Shown here in pieces: positions 36,350 to 44,261 of a stretch of DNA of 64,000 bases. The DNA is from an uncultured bacterium (GTDB lineage: Bacteria > Muiribacteriota > Ozemobacteria > Ozemobacterales > Ozemobacteraceae), in contig CALEDQ010000031.1 in the NCBI GenBank assembly GCA_937949615.1, positions 62,001 to 126,000 of the forward strand, in the 5' to 3' direction. Positions within the stretch are counted from its first letter, which is position 1. Each line of letters starts with the position of its first letter. Both the position numbers and the translations under genes were made by a program. The notes beneath the pieces were generated by a model. That model did no database searches and was not told the origin of the DNA. It worked only from the letters and a program-made list of their open reading frames with translations.

Positions 36350-37921
36350 TTGTCCGCCATCGAAATTCTTGCCCGCCGGTTTCCCGGCAATGGGGCTCTG
36401 TCGGCCCGGGTGCTGGTAATTCCAGATACATCTGAATTTGACGACCTGGCCGGGCAGGCCGCCGCCCTCAATTTAAAAGTCAGTCGTTTTTCTCGGGCAG
36501 AAGTCCTGGAAAAGCCGAAAATGCTGCAACAGCAGCGCTGGAATCTGGAAGATGACAGCGGCAATGACACCTGGGTCGGTGCTGCTCTGGCTGAAGCTGT
36601 AAAGGAACAGGGCTGGCAGACCGCCGTTATGATACCGGTCCAGAATCTTCTGGTCGAGCCATCAGCGGTAGCAGAAAGTCTTGAGCTTTTTCGCCGTGAA
36701 TCTTTCGATATGCTTGCCGCAGAAGAACGCATCTGCGGTGCTGCCTGGTATATTTTTCAGGCTGATCTGTTGCTTGGGCTGTTGCAGAGCCATCCAGATC
36801 TGATGTGGGCGCGGGGCGGGCTTGCCTGGGCAGTTCGCAAGCCGCTTTACCCGTTCAAAGTCGGGGCTTTTCACTGTCCACGGATTCGGCCGGCACTGGT
36901 GGCTGATCTGCGTCTTAATTCGGAACGGGCCTTGCATACGCTTTCGGGTTCGATCACTGCCGATTTCGTTCAACCCGGCTTTTCATACGAAAACTGGCTG
37001 AACCACTCTGGTTGGGAAGACAACTGGTGCAGCTTTGCACCTCTGATAGTTAATGTTGAACCAGCCAGCCTCTGTAATGCTTCCTGCGCCGGGTGCGTTT
37101 ATCCGGTAATGCAGAGGCCAAAGATAATCATGACCCCCGAGATTTTCGGACGGGTGCGTGGTGCATTTGCGCCCGGAGACGACTGTCGCTGGGTTTTTTC
37201 GGGATGCGGTGAACCGTTGTTGAACCCTTTTATTGCTGATATGGCCGCGTCGGTTGCAGATTTCAGTGCCATGCTGATAACTTCGCTGCAGAAACTGCCG
37301 CCGGAAGGGTTTCCATTTAATGCCTTCGACCAGATAAGAATCAGTGTCGACGCCCTGTCAGAAGAGGATTTTCTGAAGCGCCGCCCCGGTTGCAGCTGGA
37401 AAAATGTTGAAAGTTTTCTCAATTTTGCGCGCGTTGGCAAAGCAGCCGCTCCTGATAATTTTCCTGAAATCGGGGTCAGCTTTCTGCGGCAGGCAATATC
37501 TGAAAATCAGCAGCAGGCCTTTCTCAACTACTGGAAACAAGTCGTTAAGCCTGTATTCAAAGACCACTTTTTCAGATGGCCTTTTGATAGTGCACCTGAG
37601 GCTGTGCAGTGGTATCAGATTATCGGTGATTCGACATTTGCCGGTGCCAGAGCACGCACTTCAAAGGTCGACTTCACACCGGTGCGTCGCCGTCCGTGCC
37701 GTAATGCTGTTTTAAGCCTGACGGTTCTGGGTGATGGCCGTGTTTCGGTATGCCCATACGATTTTGATGGCAGAATGATCATTGGTGATTTAAAACAGAA
37801 CAGCCTGAAAGAAATCTGGAACTCTGAATCTGCCAGGCAGTTCAGGCAACGCCATCTCAAGCTCGAACTCGATTCAGAAGCAACCTGTTCAAGATGCACA
37901 GACTGGTATCACCCTGTTTAA
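36350..37921 (+). CDS. Radical SAM/SPASM protein, spiro-SPASM-like, start uncertain
   Basis: The C-terminal half is a radical SAM domain with the iron-sulfur motif CNASCAGC (cluster-binding Cys spaced 3 and 2) and a WVFSGCGEPLLNP element. It ends with a SPASM-like Cys set: RPCRNA, VSVCPYDFDG, and TCSRCTDWY. The N-terminal ~250 residues have a nucleotidyltransferase-like look, as in the spiro-SPASM family (TIGR04321) known mainly from spirochaetes; the substrate of that family is unknown. The frame is open without ATG, GTG or TTG from a TAG at 36242 to a TTG at 36350, and the translated upstream part (IIFYVDGLKNLYRRQVDLCR) looks like protein. The true start is therefore probably upstream at an unusual codon, or the sequence has an indel. 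It follows the flagellar operon terminator. Confidence 0.75.
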   Translation: MSAIEILARRFPGNGALSARVLVIPDTSEFDDLAGQAAALNLKVSRFSRAEVLEKPKMLQQQRWNLEDDSGNDTWVGAALAEAVKEQGWQTAVMIPVQNLLVEPSAVAESLELFRRESFDMLAAEERICGAAWYIFQADLLLGLLQSHPDLMWARGGLAWAVRKPLYPFKVGAFHCPRIRPALVADLRLNSERALHTLSGSITADFVQPGFSYENWLNHSGWEDNWCSFAPLIVNVEPASLCNASCAGCVYPVMQRPKIIMTPEIFGRVRGAFAPGDDCRWVFSGCGEPLLNPFIADMAASVADFSAMLITSLQKLPPEGFPFNAFDQIRISVDALSEEDFLKRRPGCSWKNVESFLNFARVGKAAAPDNFPEIGVSFLRQAISENQQQAFLNYWKQVVKPVFKDHFFRWPFDSAPEAVQWYQIIGDSTFAGARARTSKVDFTPVRRRPCRNAVLSLTVLGDGRVSVCPYDFDGRMIIGDLKQNSLKEIWNSESARQFRQRHLKLELDSEATCSRCTDWYHPV

Positions 37922-38004
37922 CGGTTTTTACAGAGTAGTATCTGAGCCGATTCTATCCCTTCATCGCTATTGACAAAGATTGCGGCAAGCCGGAATATCC
38001 GGGT

Positions 38005-38035
38005 TTGAAAACAGGCGGCAGTTGTGTGTTAAAAT
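38005..38035 (+). promoter_or_regulatory. Candidate promoter of the PCD gene
   Basis: TTGAAA (38005-38010), a 19-base spacer and TAAAAT (38030-38035) preceded by TGT give an extended -10 promoter. Transcription would start about 38042, leaving a very short leader that contains the GGGAGG ribosome site at 38044. Confidence 0.5.
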
Positions 38036-38054
38036 GGAGACATGGGAGGTAAAT

Positions 38055-38375
38055 ATGACTGAACATCGCGCCTGTGTACCATGCAGTTCTGATGTGGAAC
38101 CTCTGACCCGCGAGGCCTGCGAAACATATTTAACTGGCCTGCCAGAGTGGCAGCTTGATTCTGAAGCGAGAGAGATTACCCGCAAGTTTATCTTTAAAGA
38201 TTTTGCCGAAGCCATGAGCTTTGCTGTTAAAGTCGGCAGGCTTGCTGATGAAATGGGGCACCACCCGGTTCTGACGATTGGCTGGGGGTTTTGTAAGGTT
38301 AAATTTAAAACCTCAAAAATCAACGGTCTGCATAAAAATGACTTTGTCATGGCCGCACATGTAAATCATCTCTGA
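38055..38375 (+). CDS. phhB: Pterin-4a-carbinolamine dehydratase-like protein
   Basis: The protein has 106 residues from the ATG at 38055, chosen because GGGAGG stands 5 bases before it; frames further upstream overlap the promoter. PCD dehydrates 4a-hydroxytetrahydrobiopterin to recycle the pterin cofactor of aromatic amino acid hydroxylases. The signature EMGHHPVLTIGW holds the paired His69-His70. The later conserved THxxGGLTxxD element is TSKINGLHKND here, so the third catalytic His is Ser87. Activity may be altered or the protein may have a regulatory role. No hydroxylase gene is adjacent. Confidence 0.86.
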   Translation: MTEHRACVPCSSDVEPLTREACETYLTGLPEWQLDSEAREITRKFIFKDFAEAMSFAVKVGRLADEMGHHPVLTIGWGFCKVKFKTSKINGLHKNDFVMAAHVNHL

Positions 38376-38379
38376 AAGG

Positions 38380-38427
38380 CCGTAATAAAAAAAGGCGTCG
38401 ATTGCTCGACGCCTTTTTTTATTACGG
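38380..38427. terminator. Bidirectional terminator between the convergent genes
   Basis: A perfect 21-base inverted repeat (38380-38400 and 38407-38427) has a GC-rich core, with a 7-A tract on one side and a 7-T tract on the other. The loop is 6 bases. It can end both phhB (plus) and the Cys-rich gene (minus). Confidence 0.95.
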
Positions 38428-38431
38428 GTTA

Positions 38432-39439
38432 TTACTTTTTATCGGTGCATGCTTTTTCGCAGGCATCTTTGCAACCAGCCTTGGCTTTGTCGGCGCAGGC
38501 TTCGTCTTTGCAACCAGCCTTGGCTTTGTCAGCACAGGCTTCTTCTTTGCATTCAGTCTTGGCTTTGTCAGCGCAGGCTTTGCCGGTTTTTTTGCAGCAT
38601 TTGTCGCCCTTGTCACTGCAGCATTCGGTTTTAGCTTTGTCAGTGCACGCTTTTTCGCAGGCATCTTTGCAATCAGCTTTTGCTTTGTCGGCGCAGGCCT
38701 TGCCGGTTTTTTTGCAGCATTTGTCGCCCTTGTTGCTGCAGCATTCTGTTTTGGCTTTGTCGGTGCATGCTTTTTCACAGGCTTCTTTGCTGTCAGCTTT
38801 TGCTTTATCGGCGCAGGCTTCTTTGCAATTCTGGTGCTTGTGATGGCGATTTTTTCTGCTGCGCTTGTTGTAGCGTGACCAGGGTTTTTTGTCGCCGCAG
38901 GCTTTTTTGCATTCTTCTTTAGTCAGACCCTTGCATTCTTCTTTGCAGAGACCTTTGCAGCCATCTTTGCACATTTCTTCGCATTTCTTTTCGCAGGCTT
39001 TTTTAGCTTCGTCACATTTTTTGTGCTTGCTGCAATCAGCTTTGCAGACGTGTCTGCCATGTTTTTTGTGCTTGCGGCCATGCTTGTTGTAGCGCGCCCA
39101 GGGTTTTTTGGCTGTATCATCAGCCTTTTCAACCTTGGCCGGCTCTTCGGTTTCAGTTTTTTTGACTTCAGTTTCTGTCTGTTTGCCCTGGGCAACGCTT
39201 TCGAGATACTGTTCCCATTCGGCTTTCTTTTCGGTGAAAGTCAGATTGAGAAGGTCGAGATTCTGGCGGTCTTCGACAGTCGGGTTGCTCTTGGTTACCA
39301 GCGCCATAATCTGCTGACGCATTGACTGCATCTGAGAAACATGGTCGAGCCATGCTTCATTGCTGACGGCGCCAATGGTGCCTGCGAATGCCGGCACTGC
39401 GAAACAGAAACCAAGAAGAAGTACGAGAAATTTCTTCAT
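38432..39439 (-). CDS. Secreted Cys/Lys-rich repeat protein
   Basis: No family is recognised. The 335-residue precursor has a Sec signal peptide with probable cleavage after VPAFA, then a helical, Glu/Gln-rich region to about residue 115. A basic segment rich in His, Lys and Arg leads into a long Cys/Lys-rich tail. About 35 Cys are in the mature chain. They are arranged in repeats of CADKAKADCKDACEKACTDK, then CCSDKGDKCCKKTGKA, and shorter 13-residue units. There is no CxxCH haem motif or recognisable iron-sulfur motif. The pattern suggests metal binding or disulfide cross-linking in the periplasm or outside the cell, metallothionein-like in composition only. It has its own promoter and GGAGG ribosome site, and ends at a bidirectional terminator. 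Confidence 0.82.
   Translation of the reverse strand: MKKFLVLLLGFCFAVPAFAGTIGAVSNEAWLDHVSQMQSMRQQIMALVTKSNPTVEDRQNLDLLNLTFTEKKAEWEQYLESVAQGKQTETEVKKTETEEPAKVEKADDTAKKPWARYNKHGRKHKKHGRHVCKADCSKHKKCDEAKKACEKKCEEMCKDGCKGLCKEECKGLTKEECKKACGDKKPWSRYNKRSRKNRHHKHQNCKEACADKAKADSKEACEKACTDKAKTECCSNKGDKCCKKTGKACADKAKADCKDACEKACTDKAKTECCSDKGDKCCKKTGKACADKAKTECKEEACADKAKAGCKDEACADKAKAGCKDACEKACTDKK
38467..38583. repeat. Three tandem 39-bp units in the Cys-rich gene
   Basis: Units at 38467-38505, 38506-38544 and 38545-38583 each encode a 13-residue Cys-containing block (such as ACADKAKAGCKDE). The first two differ by only a few bases, the third by more. They form the C-terminal part of the protein. Confidence 0.88.
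38571..38810. repeat. Two tandem 120-bp units in the Cys-rich gene
   Basis: Copies at 38571-38690 and 38691-38810 encode 40-residue units with about 10 Cys each. A base-by-base comparison gives roughly 12 differences in 120. The start of the first copy overlaps the end of the last 39-bp unit. Confidence 0.88.
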
Positions 39440-39456
39440 ATTGCCTCCAATAGTAA

Positions 39457-39486
39457 ATTTAACTTGGGTATTTTACTTTAATTCAA
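39457..39486 (-). promoter_or_regulatory. Candidate promoter of the Cys-rich gene
   Basis: On the minus strand, TTGAAT (39486-39481), an 18-base spacer and TTAAAT (39462-39457) lie just before the Cys-rich gene. The GGAGG ribosome site follows. Confidence 0.5.
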
Positions 39487-39506
39487 ACCAAATTGCAAAA
39501 GTCAGG

Positions 39507-40289
39507 TTATTTTGCGACGGTGTTTTCGCCGGTTCGAAAGCTGGTAAAATGCATCTCACCTTTTTTCAGTTCGATTGCTTCAAGGTTGAGCCTGAATGGA
39601 AACTTTTCAAGATCGAGCACCGGGTTGATCTTTTTTATGATCATACCCACAAATGATCTTGGCATAGTCATGCGGTTTACTTTCATTTTTTTTGCATGAA
39701 ACCATATTTCTTTGCCCGATTTGATCGAAAGATGCCCGTCCGCCGAAAATTCTACCTTGACGGGCCCATATTTCGTCGAGCCGGACAGGCCCATATTGCC
39801 TGTGGTCAGCTCTATGCGGGGCCTGTCGACCTTTATCGATTTGCTTTTAGCTTCGAGAAAGGCATTCAGGTCAGATTCGAGAATGCTGACATCCATATTG
39901 ATATTGCTCATCGAGACCGGGTCTATTTTTTCTTCTTCGATCAGTTTGCGGGTATCGAGTTGAACATCTTCAAAGTCAATGTCGGCGCGATTCAAGGTCA
40001 GGTTGTCGATACTGCCCCGCGAAGTGGAAACTTCTATTTTTTTGAAGCGGCCGCGGGCAGTGTGCTCATCGTCGACAGGGGTAAGTTCAATGGTCAGAGT
40101 GGCCGGATTTTCGAGAATTTTGTTCATCGAAGAAATAAGCTTGCTCTTGATTATCGTTGGATCAGACGCAATTCTGGCGGTAATTTCGGGGTCAGGGGTG
40201 TATGAGGCATTGTCAGCAAAAAGCGGAGCAAGAACGCCGAACACCATGACTATAAGCAGCGTTGAAAAAAATCGGCGCGGTTTTGGCAT
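39507..40289 (-). CDS. LmeA/DUF2993-like lipid-binding protein
   Basis: The 260-residue precursor has a Sec signal peptide ending around LAPLFA (residue ~25). The mature chain looks like the DUF2993/LmeA family, which binds phospholipids in the cell envelope. It has long amphipathic strands and the family end with MIIKKINPVLDLEKFPF followed by LNLEAIELKKGEMHF. No enzymatic residues are apparent. An AAAGGAAG ribosome site precedes the ATG. It is the third gene of a probable operon after an LptF/G permease and a nucleotidase-like protein, with only 9 bases to the latter. That context fits a role in envelope lipid handling. Confidence 0.68.
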   Translation of the reverse strand: MPKPRRFFSTLLIVMVFGVLAPLFADNASYTPDPEITARIASDPTIIKSKLISSMNKILENPATLTIELTPVDDEHTARGRFKKIEVSTSRGSIDNLTLNRADIDFEDVQLDTRKLIEEEKIDPVSMSNINMDVSILESDLNAFLEAKSKSIKVDRPRIELTTGNMGLSGSTKYGPVKVEFSADGHLSIKSGKEIWFHAKKMKVNRMTMPRSFVGMIIKKINPVLDLEKFPFRLNLEAIELKKGEMHFTSFRTGENTVAK

Positions 40290-40298
40290 AATCTTCCT

Positions 40299-41750
40299 TT
40301 ACTCAAAAAGGTTACTGTCAGATATTCTAACTGTTTTCAAAATGGTTTTCCAGCAATTCCATACACAATTGCCGTCATATCTTTCAATGGTCCGACCAGT
40401 CAGGAAATTTTTAATGACGTGATCGCGCATGGTTGTGTCAGTTGTTGCGACCGAGTAAATTTTTTCGGCGACCAGTGGCTGTCCCGAAACCATCATTTCG
40501 CGCAACTGCCCGCCCAGAACCGAAAAATCGCAGCCTGAAAAAGCCAGTGAAGACATACCGTGCTGCTTCACCAGTGTTTCGGCCAGGCTCTGCAGCTCGC
40601 TGCCGGAAAGTCTGAAGCGCTGAATCCGGTCATTCGGCATGCAGGTAATAAGTTGTGCCGTCGTGACTATATTGTCAGGCAGATATTCGAAATCAGGGGG
40701 AAGTGTGATCGCAATGTCAGTGCTGGCGCTGAGCCTGATAATGTGGGCGTGGGCCTGCGGGTTGAACCTGCGGGCGCTGGTCGAAGCGCCTGATGTCGTT
40801 GGTATGACTCTGAGAGTCTCAAAAAGACCTGGTTTTAATGTCTGCATCGCATCATAATGCCAGTGTCGGGCATTTACTGAGCGGGTTTTGGCGAGCGGCA
40901 GCATTCGTAGAGTCAGTCTTGGAAAACCATGGGTTTTGCGGATAATATTGAGCATCGGCAAAAACTGATTGCCAGTCGCAAAAGTCATCATGAAAACATT
41001 TTCGTTGCACGTCGGATTGTAATTCGAGAGAGGCGTCTGCTGGCCAGGCATTGGCACCTGAATCAGAAAATGGATTCCGGGCCGCCGTCTGAATTCCCCG
41101 GCAAGACGTTCAAGCATGGCAAAATCGCCATAAACTGTCGAAATGCTGAAACTTTCCGGCCCTAAACGTGGGTCGAGACGATTAAGGGCTCTGATCGGGT
41201 CATCGACTGTGTCAGTGCCAAAGACCATCGTCTGAAGGTTCTTACATAATTCAGGCTCGATAAAATTGAAAAACCAGAAGTCGATACCATCGAATTTCTG
41301 CTGCATGAAGGGCCTGAACATCGGCTTTTTGCCCTGCGGGTCAAGATTGGTGAATAATCTCTGTCTGAGATGCCGGTCAATCGTCGTGCTGTTGAGGGCT
41401 TCAATATCGGCTGTGCTGACGGCTGTTACTGTCGGATTACATCTTGTAATTAAATCTCTTTCAAGCTGTCCGCGGGTAAAATAACTGAGTGGTACAAAAA
41501 AATCAGAATCGTTACCGATTGCATAAACAATCGAGGTCTTTGTCTGGTCGCGTCTGAAAGAGTCGATTGTATCAGGTATTTTCCAGGCTTCTGATTTTTG
41601 AAACTGCAGATCGGGGGTGATTTCCGAAAGGCGGCCCTGAAAATTTCCGGGAAAAAAGATCTGAATCGGTTTAAAAACCTCTGCTGATAGTGGTTTTATC
41701 AACAGCAGAGCCACAAAGCTGGCCATCAACAAAAGTTTTTTCATGAACAT
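40299..41750 (-). CDS. 5'-nucleotidase/UshA-fold protein, apparently without the metal site
   Basis: The 483-residue precursor has a signal peptide ending near KPLSA. The chain follows the order of UshA/CpdB-type periplasmic nucleotidases. IQIFFPGNFQGRLSEI stands where the family has a D-x-H metal motif, and YAIGNDSDFF stands where GD is expected. A C-terminal 5_nucleotid_C-like part (about 385-460) has LSGSELQSLAETL, FSGCDFSVLGG, and EKIYSVATTDT. The D-x-H, G-D and N-H/D metal ligands are not seen at their usual places, so it is probably not a working metallophosphatase. It starts 3 bases after the LptF/G-like gene and is followed by the LmeA-like gene. The function is unknown; envelope lipid or substrate binding is possible. 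Confidence 0.62.
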   Translation of the reverse strand: MFMKKLLLMASFVALLLIKPLSAEVFKPIQIFFPGNFQGRLSEITPDLQFQKSEAWKIPDTIDSFRRDQTKTSIVYAIGNDSDFFVPLSYFTRGQLERDLITRCNPTVTAVSTADIEALNSTTIDRHLRQRLFTNLDPQGKKPMFRPFMQQKFDGIDFWFFNFIEPELCKNLQTMVFGTDTVDDPIRALNRLDPRLGPESFSISTVYGDFAMLERLAGEFRRRPGIHFLIQVPMPGQQTPLSNYNPTCNENVFMMTFATGNQFLPMLNIIRKTHGFPRLTLRMLPLAKTRSVNARHWHYDAMQTLKPGLFETLRVIPTTSGASTSARRFNPQAHAHIIRLSASTDIAITLPPDFEYLPDNIVTTAQLITCMPNDRIQRFRLSGSELQSLAETLVKQHGMSSLAFSGCDFSVLGGQLREMMVSGQPLVAEKIYSVATTDTTMRDHVIKNFLTGRTIERYDGNCVWNCWKTILKTVRISDSNLFE

Positions 41751-41753
41751 TTT

Positions 41754-42839
41754 TTAATCGTTGATTCTTTTGACAATGTAAAAACCGACAAAGGCGAAGA
41801 TGATGTTTTGAGCCCAGGCTGCGAGCATGGGTGGCAAAAAGCCCGATTTGCCGAGGGCGGTAAACAGGCTCATCATAACGTAATAGATAAAAATGATGAG
41901 AATCGAAACCCCGAAGCCGATAAAAGCGCCGCTGCGGTTGTTGGTGAGCCCGAAACTGGCACCGATTATGGCGAAGAAAAAGCTGGCGAAAGGCAGCGAT
42001 GTTTTCATTGCCAGGCCAACCCGCATTTCTGTGGTATCCATGAACTGCGTACGTTCATAAGCTTCGATTCTGCCCTTGAGTTCAGAATAGCTCATTTCAT
42101 TGGGTTTTTTACTCTGTCTGGCAAAATCTTCAGGGCTCTCTTCGATCGTGGTTATTCGCATTTGTGGACGGGTTGCCGGTGCTGCCAGCCCGCCTGTCTC
42201 AGAATATGACTGTTCGATTACCGATTTAAGAACCCAGGCTGAGCCATCCCACTCGGCGGTGGCTGCAGAAATGCGCTTTTCAAGTACACCTTTGTCGTCA
42301 TAATACTCGAGTAGAACTTTTTCCATCAGACCGCGTTTTTCATAAACCTTGCGGGCATAGGCGAAAGCTCCATCCGAAGTGCGCATTACCGAATTTTCAG
42401 ACGCTTCTGGCTCGACAAGCCGCATTATTTCTGTTCGCCTGATGTTTCTCGCTTCCTGGTTTGCTGTTGGAACAACGAGTTCGTTGAATACGAAGCTGAA
42501 AAGTGTGATCGTCAGAGCAAAAACAACCACCGGCAGAAGAATTCTGAAAAAATTGGTGCCGCCGGCCCTGAGAGCGGTCGTTTCTGAATCTTTCGACATG
42601 CGCCCGAACACAAGAAGGTTTGCCAGAAGTACCGACATCGGAAAAGTGAATATCATGTCCTGGGGCAGGCGGTTGAGAAACCAGCGCCCCATGACGCTCA
42701 TCGGAATGTTTTCGTTGACAATACTTTGCAGAGTCGACATCAGAGGGTCAATGGCGATGATGGTCACGAAGAGAAAAAAGCCGAAAAGAAACGGCCCGAT
42801 CAACTGAGTGAATATGTATCTGTCGAGGATTCGAATCAT
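41754..42839 (-). CDS. lptG: LptF/LptG-type lipopolysaccharide permease
   Basis: The 361-residue inner-membrane protein matches the permease subunits of the LptBFGC exporter. It has the N-terminal ILDRYIFTQLIGPFLFGFFL start, about six membrane segments, and a large periplasmic beta-jellyroll loop (about 130-260). The C-terminal membrane part includes FAFVGFYIVKRI. LptF and LptG are hard to tell apart and normally both are needed; only one is in the window. No ribosome site is seen, and a TAAACT -10-like box 8 bases before the ATG may make it leaderless. It heads an operon with a nucleotidase-like and an LmeA-like gene. Confidence 0.9.
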   Translation of the reverse strand: MIRILDRYIFTQLIGPFLFGFFLFVTIIAIDPLMSTLQSIVNENIPMSVMGRWFLNRLPQDMIFTFPMSVLLANLLVFGRMSKDSETTALRAGGTNFFRILLPVVVFALTITLFSFVFNELVVPTANQEARNIRRTEIMRLVEPEASENSVMRTSDGAFAYARKVYEKRGLMEKVLLEYYDDKGVLEKRISAATAEWDGSAWVLKSVIEQSYSETGGLAAPATRPQMRITTIEESPEDFARQSKKPNEMSYSELKGRIEAYERTQFMDTTEMRVGLAMKTSLPFASFFFAIIGASFGLTNNRSGAFIGFGVSILIIFIYYVMMSLFTALGKSGFLPPMLAAWAQNIIFAFVGFYIVKRIND

Positions 42840-42863
42840 TATTATGAGTTTAACTCGTGGCGG

Positions 42864-42892
42864 TTTTAAATTTTTGAAGCAGGTGGTATTAT
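42864..42892 (+). promoter_or_regulatory. Candidate promoter of the ugd/pse operon
   Basis: TTTTAA (42864-42869), a 17-base spacer and TATTAT (42887-42892) with TG just before it (extended -10) lie in the divergent gap. Transcription would start about 42900, before the GGAAG ribosome site of ugd. Confidence 0.45.
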
Positions 42893-42941
42893 GACTCTCA
42901 ATTTACCATATTTCAACCACAGATGAGAAAGGAAGCAGAAA

Positions 42942-44261
42942 ATGAAGATCGCCATGATAGGAACAGGTTACGTCGGGCTGGTTACCGGCACCTGTTTTGC
43001 TGAATCTGGAAATGATGTTGTCTGCGTCGATACTAACGAAAAAAAGATCAATGACCTGAAAAATGGCATTATACCAATATTTGAACCCGGCCTCGATTCT
43101 CTGGTCAAAAGAAATGTCGAAGAAGAAAGGCTTTCGTTTACCACCAATCTTGAAGAAGCCGTCAAAAAGTCACTTTTGCTTTTTATTGCGGTTGGCACTC
43201 CGCCCGGCGAAGATGGTTCGGCCGATCTGCAGCATGTTCTTGCCGTTGCCCGCGGCATTGGCAGATGTATGACTGAATTCAAGATAATTGTTGACAAGTC
43301 GACGGTTCCGGTCGGCACGGGCGCCAGAGTGCGCGCAACCATTCAGGAAGAACTCGACCGCCGCGGCGAAAATATTCCCTTTGACGTGGTCAGCAACCCT
43401 GAATTTCTCAAAGAAGGCAATGCCATCGACGATTTCATGAAGCCCGACCGTGTGGTTATCGGCTGTGAAGACGTGCGCACCGGCGAACTGATGAAAGAGC
43501 TTTATGCACCCTTTGTCAGAACCGGCAAACCGATTCTCGTCATGGATATCGCTTCGGCCGAAATGACTAAATACGCAGCCAATGCCATGCTGGCGACCAA
43601 GATTTCATTCATGAACGATATTGCCAACCTCTGTGAAAAGCTGGGCGTCGATATTTCTCAGGTCAGACAGGGAATCGGCTCTGACAGCCGCATTGGTTAT
43701 CCATTCATTTTTCCGGGGGCTGGCTACGGTGGCTCATGCTTCCCTAAAGATGTTCAGGCGCTTGTGAAAATGGGTGAGCAGAACAGCTATCATCTGCAGA
43801 TTCTCGAAGCCGTCGAAGCTGTGAACCAGCGGCAGAAAAAAGTTCTGTTCAACAAGCTCAAAAGCCGTTTCGGCGCAGAGTTAAAGACTAAAACGATTGC
43901 GGTCTGGGGTCTGGCATTCAAGCCGAATACCGATGACATGCGTGAAGCACCGTCGATCGTTCTGATCGAGAATCTGCTGGCCGAAGGCGCCAGAGTCAGG
44001 GCCTACGACCCTGAAGCGATGAAAGAAGCGCACAAGGTTTTTGGCGATCGCATTGCATACGGCAAAAAGGTCTATGAAATTCTCGAAGGGGCCGATGCAC
44101 TCGTGATCGTGACTGAATGGAACGAATTCAGGCGCCCTGACTTCGATAAGATCAAGAGTATGATGAAGCTGCCGGTCATTTTCGACGGACGAAATCTTTT
44201 TGAGCCGAAAAAGATGGCTCAGCTCGGGTTCGAATATGAAGGGATCGGGAGAAAGCAATGA
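42942..44261 (+). CDS. ugd: UDP-glucose/UDP-sugar 6-dehydrogenase
   Basis: The 439-residue cytosolic enzyme oxidises a UDP-hexose to the uronic acid with NAD+. The NAD loop GTGYVGLVTG (7-16) and the catalytic GGSCFPKD with Cys266 are present. SNPEFLKEG and the C-terminal GLAFKPNTDD part complete the fold. Length is typical. It is the first gene of the glycan operon; its 3' end overlaps the next ATG (ATGA). UDP-glucuronate could feed an envelope glycan, but UDP-GlcNAc or UDP-ManNAc dehydrogenases share the same fold, so the substrate is not certain. Confidence 0.93.
   Translation: MKIAMIGTGYVGLVTGTCFAESGNDVVCVDTNEKKINDLKNGIIPIFEPGLDSLVKRNVEEERLSFTTNLEEAVKKSLLLFIAVGTPPGEDGSADLQHVLAVARGIGRCMTEFKIIVDKSTVPVGTGARVRATIQEELDRRGENIPFDVVSNPEFLKEGNAIDDFMKPDRVVIGCEDVRTGELMKELYAPFVRTGKPILVMDIASAEMTKYAANAMLATKISFMNDIANLCEKLGVDISQVRQGIGSDSRIGYPFIFPGAGYGGSCFPKDVQALVKMGEQNSYHLQILEAVEAVNQRQKKVLFNKLKSRFGAELKTKTIAVWGLAFKPNTDDMREAPSIVLIENLLAEGARVRAYDPEAMKEAHKVFGDRIAYGKKVYEILEGADALVIVTEWNEFRRPDFDKIKSMMKLPVIFDGRNLFEPKKMAQLGFEYEGIGRKQ

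Noticed and set aside
38402..38878. Plus-strand ORF with hydrophobic repeats antisense to the Cys-rich gene
   Set aside because: It is the complement of the Lys/Cys/Ala-rich repeats, has no ribosome site, and overlaps the terminator. The minus-strand gene has a signal peptide and promoter.
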